The notes under the pieces are model-generated. The model had not been told where the DNA came from. It did no database searches and saw only the letters and a list, made by a program, of their open reading frames with translations. This document shows, piece after piece, positions 44,590-53,390 of a stretch of 64,000 nucleotides of DNA. The position numbers and the translations under genes are program-made. The stretch's first letter is position 1. The number at the start of each line of letters is the position of its first letter. Origin of the DNA: Simplicispira psychrophila DSM 11588 (GTDB lineage: Bacteria > Pseudomonadota > Gammaproteobacteria > Burkholderiales > Burkholderiaceae_C); the NCBI RefSeq assembly GCF_000688255.1, contig NZ_JHYS01000017.1:20894-84893 (forward strand), read 5' to 3'.

Positions 44590-46275
44590 TCAGCCGGTAA
44601 ACGCCCGCGCCAGCATCGCGTCCACGTCCATGGCGCGTGTGTCGAGGGCGCCGACCACGCGTCCGGCGCCATCCCTGCTGCTGCCCTCCAGGCGCGTGGC
44701 GATAAAAGCATCGGCCACGGCAGCGGGCGCCTGCTGGCGCAGCAGGCAGGCCTGGGCCAGCAGTACCAGCCGCTGCACCAGCACGCGGCCCAGCGCTTCG
44801 AGCTGCTCGGGCGCGCTGGCCAGCAGGGTGCGCAGTGCTTGCAGTGCCGCCAGGATGCGCGGCTCGCCGGCGCCCGCGTCGTGCAGGTCGGCCAGCAGCG
44901 CCTGTGCTGCCTCAGGCTCGCGTGCCAGTGCGCGCAGCACGTCCAGGCACATCACGTTGCCCGAGCCCTCCCAGATCGAATTCACCGGTGCCTCGCGAAA
45001 CAGCCGCGCCAGCACGCTGTCCTCGACATAGCCATTGCCGCCCAGCACCTCCATCGCCTCACCCGTCAGCTCCACGGCACGTTTGCAGACCCAGAACTTG
45101 GCCGCTGGTGTGACGATGCGCTTCCAGGCGCGCTGCAGCGGGTCGCTGGCGCCGGCGCTTTCGTGCTCGTAAGCCTGCGCCAGGCGCATGGCCAGCACCA
45201 GCGCGGCCTCGCTCTCCAGTGCCAGATCCACCAGCACGGCGCGCATCAACGGTTGCGCCGCCAGTACCTTGCCAAAGGCACGGCGCTGGCGCGCATAGGC
45301 CAGCGCCTGCACCGTGGCCTGGCGCAGGAGGGCGGCGCTACCAATGACGCAGTTCAGCCGCGTCATGCTGGCCATCGCCAGGATGGTGGCAATGCCGCGC
45401 CCTTCCTCGCCCAGCAGCACGCCCCAGGCGCCATCGAACTCGACCTCGGCGCTGGCATTGCTGCGGTTGCCGACCTTGTTCTTGAGGCGCTGCACTTGCA
45501 CCGCGTTCAGACTGCCGTCGGGGCGCCATCGCGGCACGTAAAAACAGGCCGGCCCGCCCTGCGGCGTCTGCGCCACCACCAAGTGCGCGTCGCTCATCGG
45601 CGCCGAGAAAAACCACTTGTGCCCGCGCAGCAGGTATTCGCCGCCGCGCCCGCCCGCGCCGCGGCCCGAATGCAACGGTGTGGCCTGCGTGGTGTTGGCG
45701 CGCACGTCCGAGCCGCCCTGTTTTTCGGTCATGCCCATGCCCAGCCAGATGGAGGTCTTGTCGGCCAGCGGCAGATCGCGCGCGTCGTAAGCGTCGCTGT
45801 AGAGCGGGCCCTGCAGCTGCGCCCACAGCGCCGGCTCCTTTTGCAGCAGCGCAATACTGGCGGTCGTCATGGTCGCCGGGCACAGCGTGCCCTGCTCGAC
45901 TTGGCCGTGCAGATAAAAGCCCGCCGCCCAAGCGCTCCAGCGGCCCGGCTGCTCGCCACGAAACGGCATGGCCACCCAGCCCTGCGCGCGGTACCGCGCC
46001 AGCAACGCGTGCCAACTGGGGTGAAACTCCACGCGGTCCATGCGCCGCCCACGCGCATCAAAGCGCTGCAGCTCGGGCGGATGGCGGTTGGCGTCGCGCG
46101 CCAGCTGCCAGGTTTCGGCGCGGCCCAGTTGCGCGCCATACGCCGACAACTGTGGCCGCGCCCAATCAGCGCCAGCGCGTTGCAAGGCCTCGCTCAGCGC
46201 CGGGTCGGTATCGAACAGGCGGTAGTCGGATAGATCGTCAAATTGGTTGAACACCTCGTGCGTGCGGCTGGCCAT
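44590..46275 (-). CDS. AidB-like acyl-CoA dehydrogenase family protein
   Basis: 561 residues, the longer AidB/isovaleryl-type form with an extra C-terminal region. WLGMGMTEKQGGSDVRANTT is the signature FAD-binding segment, KWFFSAPMSDAHLVVAQT follows, and EVLGGNGYVEDSVLARLFREAPVNSIWEGSGNVMCLDVLRAL is the conserved C-terminal block including Trp-Glu-Gly. AidB binds DNA and limits alkylation damage in E. coli; whether this homologue is a repair factor or a fatty acyl-CoA enzyme cannot be decided here. No ada-type gene is adjacent. Confidence 0.9.
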   Translation of the reverse strand: MASRTHEVFNQFDDLSDYRLFDTDPALSEALQRAGADWARPQLSAYGAQLGRAETWQLARDANRHPPELQRFDARGRRMDRVEFHPSWHALLARYRAQGWVAMPFRGEQPGRWSAWAAGFYLHGQVEQGTLCPATMTTASIALLQKEPALWAQLQGPLYSDAYDARDLPLADKTSIWLGMGMTEKQGGSDVRANTTQATPLHSGRGAGGRGGEYLLRGHKWFFSAPMSDAHLVVAQTPQGGPACFYVPRWRPDGSLNAVQVQRLKNKVGNRSNASAEVEFDGAWGVLLGEEGRGIATILAMASMTRLNCVIGSAALLRQATVQALAYARQRRAFGKVLAAQPLMRAVLVDLALESEAALVLAMRLAQAYEHESAGASDPLQRAWKRIVTPAAKFWVCKRAVELTGEAMEVLGGNGYVEDSVLARLFREAPVNSIWEGSGNVMCLDVLRALAREPEAAQALLADLHDAGAGEPRILAALQALRTLLASAPEQLEALGRVLVQRLVLLAQACLLRQQAPAAVADAFIATRLEGSSRDGAGRVVGALDTRAMDVDAMLARAFTG

Positions 46276-46439
46276 GGCGGACTCCGTTCTCGGGCTGGGC
46301 GGTGGGCGGCGGTAGTGATTTTCCCCGGTTCATGCGTCAGAGGGGAGCCGTGCGATCGGTGCAGGCTCGGGCAAGGCGAAACACCGGTCACTGGATGCAA
46401 CGCTTGAAAGGCGTGGGCCGTGCTGGAGTAGGCCTGCTT

Positions 46440-46490
46440 GTATTTGACAGCGTTATTCTCCAAGCAGTGTTTGCTATCATTTTTAAAATG
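46440..46490. repeat. Degenerate trace of dispersed repeat, copy 9
   Basis: TTTGACAGCGTTATTCTCC, then CAAGCAGTGTTTGCTATCA and TTTTTAAAATG. The AAGC...GCTATC...TTTTTA order matches the family but many bases differ. Located in the divergent gap before the thioredoxin-fusion gene. Confidence 0.3.
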
Positions 46491-46559
46491 TTTGCGGTGT
46501 TTGGCCATTCTGCTTGGCTGTATTGCGGCGTATCTCCTACCAATTTTTGAAAGGCCGGC

Positions 46560-47393
46560 ATGGCTTCCTTGACTGTGGGCCCACTGTCGTTTCCGGGCGA
46601 ACTGGTGCTGCTGGGGCTCGCCTTGGCGCTGGCCAGTGGAGCTGCGTGGCAGTTGCGCCGGCGTTGGCAGGTTGACGTGGCGCCGCAGGTGTGGCGTGCG
46701 CTGTGGCTGGGTTTGCTGGTGGCGCGGGTGTCGTTTGTGCTGGACTTTGCTGCGGTCTATGCCGATGCGCCGTGGCAGATATTGAACGTGCGCGATGGCG
46801 GATGGGATGCGCTGGCCGGCTGGCTGGCGGTGGCCGGCTACACCGCTTGGCTGGCTGGGCGCCACCGGCCGCAGCGGCGCGCGCTGTGGGTCACGCTGCT
46901 GGTGGCCGCGGGCGTGTGGTGGGGCGGCACGGTGTTGCTGGTGCGCCTGAACGCGCATGGGCCGCAATTGCCGGCGTTGTCACTGGGGCGGCTGGAGGCG
47001 GGCGAGCAGCTGCTGGCCGACTTTGCCGGGCGCCCGGTGGTGCTGAACCTGTGGGCCACTTGGTGTCCGCCGTGCCAGCGCGAAATGCCGGCGTTGCAAC
47101 GCGCGCAGCAGCAGTACCCGGGCGTGCATTTTGTTTTTGCCAACCAGCATGAATCGCGCGAGACGGTGCAGCGCTTTCTGGCGCTCAAGGGGCTGGTGCT
47201 GCACAACGTGCTGCTGGACGAGCACGGCGCGCTGGCGCGGCATTTTCAGGAACGGGCGCTGCCGACAACATTCTTTTTTGATGCCAGCGGCGCGCTGGTG
47301 GATGTGCGCACTGGGGAGTTGTCGGATGCTTCCTTGGCGCAGCGTTTGGCACGTTGGCCCGAGGCTGTGGGGCCTGCGTCAGTCAGGCCGTGA
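46560..47393 (+). CDS. Thioredoxin-like (TlpA) protein fused to Lgt-like membrane region
   Basis: 277 residues. The first 125 hold three or four transmembrane segments; GLLVARVSFVLDFAAVYADAPWQILNVRDGGW resembles the core of prolipoprotein diacylglyceryl transferase (Lgt), with its Arg and GG, but is short. The C-terminal 140 residues are a TlpA/ResA-type thioredoxin: NLWATWCPPCQREMPALQ with WCPPC active site and the cis-Pro motif LPTTFFFDASG. The thioredoxin part should face the periplasm and reduce disulfides, for instance in cytochrome or copper-site assembly. Whether the Lgt-like part acts on lipoproteins or is only an anchor is unknown. Confidence 0.85.
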   Translation: MASLTVGPLSFPGELVLLGLALALASGAAWQLRRRWQVDVAPQVWRALWLGLLVARVSFVLDFAAVYADAPWQILNVRDGGWDALAGWLAVAGYTAWLAGRHRPQRRALWVTLLVAAGVWWGGTVLLVRLNAHGPQLPALSLGRLEAGEQLLADFAGRPVVLNLWATWCPPCQREMPALQRAQQQYPGVHFVFANQHESRETVQRFLALKGLVLHNVLLDEHGALARHFQERALPTTFFFDASGALVDVRTGELSDASLAQRLARWPEAVGPASVRP

Positions 47394-47414
47394 AGCGGCT
47401 AGGGCCGTGCGGCG

Positions 47415-48047
47415 TTAGCGCGCCAGCAGCGGAAACAGTTTCCCCAGCCCGTCGGCCATCACTTCGACGGCCAGCGCAGCCAATATCAAACCCATCAGGC
47501 GGGTCATGACGTTGATGCCGGTTTTACCGAGCACGCGGGCGATCGGGTCGGCCAGCGAGAAGCACACCACGGTGGCCAAGCCAATGACGACGCCATAGCC
47601 AATTAGCGCGGCGTGCTGCCAGAGGTTTTGTGCGCGGTCGGCGTAGATCACCACGGTGGACATGCTGGCCGGGCCGGTCAGCAGCGGAATGGTCAGCGGC
47701 ACCACCGCAATGCTGGAGCCGGCGGCGGCTTTTTCTGCGCCTTCTTCGAGTTCGTTGGTCAGCGGCTTGGCTTCCGCCGGCTGGGCGTTGAGCATGTTCA
47801 TGGCGCTGATCAGCAGCAGCAGGCCGCCGCCCACCTGGAAACTGGGCAGCGAAATGTTGAAGAATTCCAGAATCTGCAGTCCGAGCAGGGCGCAGATGGC
47901 GATGACGCAAAACGCACTGAAGGCGGCGGTGTAGATGGTTTGTTTGCGCTGCGCCGGCGAAAACCCCTGTGTGTAGTGGATGAAAAACGGCACGATGGCC
48001 AGCGGGTTGACGATGGCCAGCAAGGTGATGAGGGGTTTCAGATCCAT
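47415..48047 (-). CDS. MarC-family integral membrane protein
   Basis: 210 residues from ATG 48047, with six transmembrane segments. LITLLAIVNPLAIVPFFIHYTQGF at the N-terminus and VVPLTIPLLTGPASMSTVVIYADRA in the middle are diagnostic of MarC/UPF0056. The family was once linked to multiple antibiotic resistance, but that is not supported; its substrate is unknown. It is convergent with the thioredoxin-fusion gene (21-bp gap). Confidence 0.92.
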   Translation of the reverse strand: MDLKPLITLLAIVNPLAIVPFFIHYTQGFSPAQRKQTIYTAAFSAFCVIAICALLGLQILEFFNISLPSFQVGGGLLLLISAMNMLNAQPAEAKPLTNELEEGAEKAAAGSSIAVVPLTIPLLTGPASMSTVVIYADRAQNLWQHAALIGYGVVIGLATVVCFSLADPIARVLGKTGINVMTRLMGLILAALAVEVMADGLGKLFPLLAR

Positions 48048-48221
48048 GAGGAGCTTCGGAAAAAGGCGGGTGCAGGAGGGCGCTTTGCGTTGCATGGGCG
48101 CTCCTGCAAGAATGCTGGACCGCTACAAGCGCGTGCTATTACAGCACTGCGTGGCTGCCGTGGGGCGGGCGATTTTGCCTATTTCCCCAGGGGTGCGTGC
48201 AACACGAGAAGGAGCAGGGTC

Positions 48222-48923
48222 ATGGGCCAATGGATTGATTTGACTGGCAGCGATGGTTTTGTCGTACCGGCCTGGGTGGCTGAGCCGGTGGGCCCGGCAC
48301 GGGGCACGTTGGTGGTGCTGCAGGAAATTTTTGGGGTCAATGCGCACATTCGTGACGTGACCGAGCGCTGGGCGCGCGTTGGTTATTTGGCGGTGGCGCC
48401 GGCGCTGTTTGCGCGGGTGCAGGCAGATGTGGATCTGGGCTATGGCGCGGCAGACATGGCGCAGGCCAAGTCGCTCAAGGCGGCGGCCGAGGCTTTGCCG
48501 GACGCCGGCGTGCTGGTTGATATCCAGGCGGCCATCGACTACGCCGATGCGCGCAGTGCCGGGCCGGTGGGGGTGGTCGGGTTTTGCTGGGGTGGTTTGC
48601 TGGCCTGGCGCGCGGCCTGTACTGTGCCCGGGCTGGCGGCGGCGGTGTGCTATTACGGCGGCGGCATGACGAACCAGGTCGAGAAGGCGCGCACGCCGCG
48701 CTGTCCGGTGCTGGCGCATTTTGGTCGTCTGGATGCGTTTATTTCGCAGGCCAGCGTGCAGCAGTTTGCTGCTGCACAGCCGCCGGTGCAGGTGTATCTG
48801 TATGACGCCGACCATGGCTTTCACTGTGAACAGCGCGGCGCCTATGACGCGGCAGCGGCAGCCAGCGCACATGCGCGCACGTTGGCGTTTTTTGCCCGGC
48901 ACCTGGGGGCCGAGCCGGTCTGA
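48222..48923 (+). CDS. Dienelactone hydrolase family protein
   Basis: 233 residues from ATG 48222, with GAAGGAG upstream. alpha/beta-hydrolase with the DLH triad: Cys in VGFCWGGLLAW, Asp in FGRLDAFIS, His in DADHGFHCE. ERWARVGYLAVAPALFARV is typical of the family. Classical members open dienelactone in chlorocatechol breakdown; no such pathway genes are nearby, so this could be a general carboxylic ester hydrolase. Confidence 0.9.
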   Translation: MGQWIDLTGSDGFVVPAWVAEPVGPARGTLVVLQEIFGVNAHIRDVTERWARVGYLAVAPALFARVQADVDLGYGAADMAQAKSLKAAAEALPDAGVLVDIQAAIDYADARSAGPVGVVGFCWGGLLAWRAACTVPGLAAAVCYYGGGMTNQVEKARTPRCPVLAHFGRLDAFISQASVQQFAAAQPPVQVYLYDADHGFHCEQRGAYDAAAAASAHARTLAFFARHLGAEPV

Positions 48924-48924
48924 T

Positions 48925-50490
48925 TCAGGTGGCCAGAGTGTTGGCGTGGCGGCCCAGGGTGAAGACGGCAATGGTCTGCACCTGGTCTTGGGCCTGGTCT
49001 TGCAGACTGCGCGCGGCAGCCGACAGTTCTTCGACCAGTGCTGCGTTTTGCTGGGTGCTTTGGTCCAGGTGCTGTACGGCGATGCCAATTTGTGCCATGC
49101 CGCTGCTTTGCTCGACACCGGCGCTGCGGATGTCGGTCATGAGGGTGGTGACGCGCTGGATGGCGGTGACGGCTTCCTGCATGGTGGCGCCGGCGGTGTC
49201 AACCAAGGCGGTGCCCTGGCTGACGCGCGCAACGCTGGCCTGGATGAGGTCTTTGATCTCTTTGGCCGCTGTGGCCGAGCGCCCCGCCAAGCTGCGCACC
49301 TCCGATGCCACGACGGCAAAGCCGCGCCCCTGTTCGCCCGCGCGTGCGGCTTCGACGGCGGCGTTCAAGGCCAGGATGTTGGTCTGAAAGGCAATGCCGT
49401 CGATCACGCCAATGATGTCAGCGATCTTGCCCGACGAGGTCTGGATGTCCTGCATGGTGGCCACCACCTGGCCCATCACTTGGCCGCCGCGCAGCGCGAC
49501 GTTGCTGGCGCTGGTGGCCAGTTGTTCCGCTTGGCGCGAGTTGTCGGCGTTGTGTTGCACGGTGGCGTTGAGTTGCTCCATGGCGGCGGCAGTCTGCTCC
49601 AGCGCGCTGGCCTGTTGTTCGGTGCGGGTGGCCAAGTCGCTGTTGCCGGTAAAGATCTGGCTGGAGGCGCTGGCGACGTTTTCACCGCCACTGCGGATGT
49701 CAGCCACGATGTGCGTCAGTTGCTGTTGCATGGTGGCCAGCGCGCGCAGCACTTGGGCAGATTCGTCGTGGCCGGTGGTGGTGATGGGCTGGCTCAAGTC
49801 GCCCTTGGCAATGGTTTCAGCCGCCTCGATGGCCTGCTGCAGTGAGCGCGAAATGCCGCGCACCAGTACGGCGGTGAACAGGGCGGCAAACAGCAGGCCC
49901 GATACCACGGCCGCAATGGCGGCGGAGCGCAGGGTGGCGTAGCGGGCATCGGCCGCCTGGTAAGCCGCTTTGCCTTGCTCCAGCTGCCATTGCAGCAGTG
50001 CGTCAATGCCGACGCCGACGGGGGTGTAGAGGGTGCGTACCTTCTCGACCACGGACTGGGTGGCGGCGGGGATGTCGTGGGCGCGCAGTGCGGCCACGGT
50101 GGGCAGCAGACCTTCGCGGACAAAGCGGCCCCGGTTCTCGGTGAAGCTGGTGGCCAGTTGCACTTCGGCCGGGCTGTGTGGGCGCGCCAGGTAGCTGTTC
50201 CAGATGCGGGTGATGCTGGCGATATTCGTGTCCACCGCTGCCGTGTTGGCGCTGAGGGTGGCCTCGTCGGGCGTCACCAGCGCAGTCGCCAGCAGCACGC
50301 GCTGACGCAGCAGCAGCGCTTGAACCTGACCAATCTCTGCGGCCTTGCTCAGGTTCTCTTCGTACATGGCGTGCAGGGCAGCGTTGGATTGGCTGACACC
50401 CCACAGCCCCAGGCCGCCCATGGCCAGCACGAGCAATGACAGCAGACTGGCCAGAAGGGCCACGCGGGTCGAGATTTTGAAGCGGTTCAT
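48925..50490 (-). CDS. Methyl-accepting chemotaxis protein with four-helix sensor
   Basis: 521 residues. Transmembrane segment near 10-30, a periplasmic four-helix-bundle region (about 35-190), a second transmembrane segment (AAIAAVVSGLLFAALFTAVLV), a HAMP domain, and the signalling coiled coil with hairpin tip GIAFQTNILALNAAVEAARAGEQGRGFAVVASEVRSLA. It should direct CheA activity at the cell pole. No CheR/CheB-binding pentapeptide is visible at the C-terminus. It starts 14 bp after the GGDEF-EAL gene, so the two are probably co-transcribed and may sense the same cue. Confidence 0.93.
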   Translation of the reverse strand: MNRFKISTRVALLASLLSLLVLAMGGLGLWGVSQSNAALHAMYEENLSKAAEIGQVQALLLRQRVLLATALVTPDEATLSANTAAVDTNIASITRIWNSYLARPHSPAEVQLATSFTENRGRFVREGLLPTVAALRAHDIPAATQSVVEKVRTLYTPVGVGIDALLQWQLEQGKAAYQAADARYATLRSAAIAAVVSGLLFAALFTAVLVRGISRSLQQAIEAAETIAKGDLSQPITTTGHDESAQVLRALATMQQQLTHIVADIRSGGENVASASSQIFTGNSDLATRTEQQASALEQTAAAMEQLNATVQHNADNSRQAEQLATSASNVALRGGQVMGQVVATMQDIQTSSGKIADIIGVIDGIAFQTNILALNAAVEAARAGEQGRGFAVVASEVRSLAGRSATAAKEIKDLIQASVARVSQGTALVDTAGATMQEAVTAIQRVTTLMTDIRSAGVEQSSGMAQIGIAVQHLDQSTQQNAALVEELSAAARSLQDQAQDQVQTIAVFTLGRHANTLAT

Positions 50491-50504
50491 GGAAGGTGGT
50501 GGGG

Positions 50505-52769
50505 TTAGGCGCGCATTGGCAGGGCTGGGGTGGAGGGGGGTGAGATGGATGAAGTGGCGCTAGCCGCCCGCGTGGCTTGTTGTTCCAGCGATTGCTCGAA
50601 CTGCGCCAGCGGCAGGGGCCGCGCAAACAGGTAGCCCTGGTAGGTCGGGCAATCCAGGCGCAGCAGAGCCTGGCGTTGTGCTTCGGTTTCAACACCCTCG
50701 GCGATCACGTCCATGCCGAGGTTGTGCGCCATATCGACCATGGTTTGCACCATGGCCTGGTCACTGGGGTCGGTGACGATGTCCTGCACAAAACTGCCAT
50801 CGATCTTGAGCTGGTACAGCGGCAGTTGCTTGAGGTGCGAGAGCGACGAGTAGCCGGTGCCAAAGTCATCCAGGGAGAAGCGCACTCCCTGGCGGCGCAG
50901 CATCTGCATGGTGTTAATCGTGTCGGCAATGTCTTGCAGTACCAGGCTTTCCGTCAGCTCTAGCACCAATCGGGCCGGGTTGGCGCCGCTGTGCTGCAGG
51001 GCGCCTTGCACCTGGGTGACGAAATCGGGGTGGCTGAATTGGCGTGCGCTGACGTTCACGGCCAGCACCAGATCGCTGGTCAGCGCGCTGTCTTCCCAGC
51101 GCTTGAGCTGGAGACAGGCCTGCTGCAGCACCCATTCGCCCAGCACCAGGATCAGGCCCGAGTCTTCCGCGATCGGGATGAATACGCCAGGTGAAATGCT
51201 GCCAAATTGCGGGTGTGTCCAGCGCAGCAGCACTTCGGCGCCCAGGGCCTGGCGCTGGGCATTGACCTGGAGCTGGAAGTGCAACTGGAACTGCCCCGCA
51301 TCGACCGCGCCGTGCAGCGCGCACTGCAGCGCGGTGCGGGCGTCGAGCTGGGCCTGCATGGCGGGGTTGAAGAAGCAAAAGCCGTTGCGCCCGTCGGCTT
51401 TGGCCTGGTACATGGCGACGTCGGCGCGTTTGAGCAGGTCTTTGGCGGTGGCGTTGTTGCGTTGAAATAGGCAGATGCCGATGCTGGCGCTGGTGCGCTG
51501 GATGTGGCCGGCCAGCGTGCTGGGTTTTTTCAGGATGGTGAGCAGTTGTTGTGCCACGTGCTTGACGTGTTCGCGCGCGCTGCTTTCCTGCGCTGGTAGA
51601 TCGTTCAGGAGGATGACAAACTCGTCGCCACCGAGGCGCGCGATGGTACCGCGCTCGCCGATGACGCTGCGCAGGGACTGGGCGACCTCGACCAGCAGTT
51701 GGTCGCCCACTTCGTGGCCCTGGGTGTCGTTGATGGTCTTGAAGTTGTCCAGGTCTAGCAGCAACAGCGCACGGTGCTGGATGTCTTGACCGCTGGCCAG
51801 CAGGGCGGCCTCCATCCGTTCGCGCAGCAGCCGACGGTTGGGCAATTGCGTGAGCGGGTCGTAATAGGCCAGTTGGTGGATGGCTTTGGCGTTGGTATCC
51901 AGCGTGACCTGCAGGGTCTGCAGCGCGCGCATGACATCGCTGATTTCGTCGCTGCCCCGTAGGTCGATGGGGGTATCGAGCTTGCCGCTTTCAATGTGCC
52001 GAAACACTTGGATCACGTGCCGCAGCGGTCGGACGAGAGAGCGGATCAGCAGCACGCCCAGCAGACTCAGCAGCGCCATGGCGGTGAGCAGTGCACTGAT
52101 GGAAATCCACCAGGTTTGCTGGTAGCGCTGCATGCCAGCGCCGTAGGTGGCCTGGGCGGCGTCGAGCTGCAGGTTGATCAGGGCCTGGATTTCCGTGTTG
52201 GTGCTCTCGTAGAGGGCTTGGGCGCGCGAGGCCGGCGCGCTGACGTCGCGGTAGGCCAGAGCGCGCAGGGCTTGGATGGCCGGCTGGATGGCTTCAACCA
52301 CATATTGCTCGCGTCGGCGGATAAAGCGTTCTGCCAGCGGGTACTCTTGTGGGTTGTGGGTGCGTGCCTGGGCTTGGTGGGCGCGCCACAACTGGTCGAT
52401 GTCCTCCATGTTGCGCTGCAGTGTGTCGGCCACGCCACGGGCTACGGCGGGGTCGCTGGGAGCGGCGGCTTCTCGCAGAGCGATCTGCAGTTGCAGTCGG
52501 TTGGCCAGCATCAGATGCGAAATGTGTGCCAGCGCCTGCATCGGCTTCATGCGCTCTTCATAGACCTGGCGCAGGCTTTCGTTGGAGGTGGCCAGACCTT
52601 GTATGCCCAGCGTGGCCAGCAGTACCGCCACCACGGCGGCCACGACCATCATGGCGGTCAGGCGCGTGCCGATACGAAAGTGGGAGAACAGGCCGTAGCC
52701 CCAGTCCCCGCTGCGGTACAGGGGAACGGTGATGCCCAAGCTGCGATCAGGGGATGTGTGGGGTGCCAT
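50505..52769 (-). CDS. Membrane GGDEF-EAL cyclic di-GMP protein
   Basis: 754 residues: transmembrane segment (about 38-58), periplasmic helical sensor (60-215), second transmembrane segment (220-242), HAMP (243-295), GGDEF (300-465) and EAL (480-730). The cyclase motif GGDEF (380-384) is intact but no RxxD inhibitory site precedes it. The phosphodiesterase motif is EVL (512-514), a tolerated variant, with DDFGTGYSSL at 634-643. Both activities are possible, so net direction is unclear. The sensor resembles that of the adjacent chemoreceptor (helical, 4HB-type). It follows a 621-bp region without a gene. Confidence 0.92.
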   Translation of the reverse strand: MAPHTSPDRSLGITVPLYRSGDWGYGLFSHFRIGTRLTAMMVVAAVVAVLLATLGIQGLATSNESLRQVYEERMKPMQALAHISHLMLANRLQLQIALREAAAPSDPAVARGVADTLQRNMEDIDQLWRAHQAQARTHNPQEYPLAERFIRRREQYVVEAIQPAIQALRALAYRDVSAPASRAQALYESTNTEIQALINLQLDAAQATYGAGMQRYQQTWWISISALLTAMALLSLLGVLLIRSLVRPLRHVIQVFRHIESGKLDTPIDLRGSDEISDVMRALQTLQVTLDTNAKAIHQLAYYDPLTQLPNRRLLRERMEAALLASGQDIQHRALLLLDLDNFKTINDTQGHEVGDQLLVEVAQSLRSVIGERGTIARLGGDEFVILLNDLPAQESSAREHVKHVAQQLLTILKKPSTLAGHIQRTSASIGICLFQRNNATAKDLLKRADVAMYQAKADGRNGFCFFNPAMQAQLDARTALQCALHGAVDAGQFQLHFQLQVNAQRQALGAEVLLRWTHPQFGSISPGVFIPIAEDSGLILVLGEWVLQQACLQLKRWEDSALTSDLVLAVNVSARQFSHPDFVTQVQGALQHSGANPARLVLELTESLVLQDIADTINTMQMLRRQGVRFSLDDFGTGYSSLSHLKQLPLYQLKIDGSFVQDIVTDPSDQAMVQTMVDMAHNLGMDVIAEGVETEAQRQALLRLDCPTYQGYLFARPLPLAQFEQSLEQQATRAASATSSISPPSTPALPMRA

Positions 52770-53390
52770 AGCATGGGTCGAGGTGGGTGCTGATGTTGTC
52801 GTACCCAGCGTGCATTGAACGCCTCACCAGCGGCGACGTGTCAATGGTGTGTCCAGAGGCATTCAGCAGTTCAGCCATGGACTGGTTACGGTTGCGCAGG
52901 GGAACTTGCATTGGTTTTTAGAGATGTACTGAGCCGTGCGCTTTGGCAAGGGCCCCCGCCAGGCCGCCGAATGCAGGAACGCCACGCACCGCAGAAGATC
53001 TAAATGTAACTATTTCATTCAGAAAATTCTTTCTAATTCTTGCAAGAAGCGCTGGCGCAAGCACGCCGCAGTGCCCAGGCGCTGCTGAGGTGCGGTGTCT
53101 GCATGGCACACATCTCCCCACCTTTTGGGCCGAGAGGGCAGCAGCGGCCCAGCCAAAGCGTCGGGCTGGCAAGGCAATAAATCTGAACATAGGCACATGA
53201 ACTCCTGGGCAGGCAGGATGGCTGGCTTGCGCTGGCTGGCGCAAGCGGCGGCGAGGCAGGTTCTGGGCCTCAGGAGACCGGGCTGCAAGGGCAGGGCAGC
53301 TCGGTAATTTGGTCACATTTGGGCGAACTATGTGACGATTTTCACAGAAAGTTGCGTTAATAGGGTCTTTTTGTGCCTAAGACTTTTGCA
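52770..53390. other. 621-bp stretch without a recognisable gene
   Basis: No frame here shows a signal peptide, domain motif or plausible ribosome-binding site. The region is less GC-biased near 53010-53040 and 53330-53400. It holds one inverted repeat, GTCACA-N13-TGTGAC (53312-53336). It must contain the promoter of the GGDEF-EAL/chemoreceptor unit (leftward from 52769) and the 3' end of the ANTAR regulator transcript. Confidence 0.6.

Noticed and set aside
52918..53316. 132-codon leftward frame in the 621-bp gap
   Set aside because: Atypical composition, no ribosome-binding site, no motif; I prefer to call the region non-coding.
53312..53336. GTCACA-N13-TGTGAC as a CRP site
   Set aside because: Half-site order is reversed and spacing too long for the TGTGA-N6-TCACA consensus.
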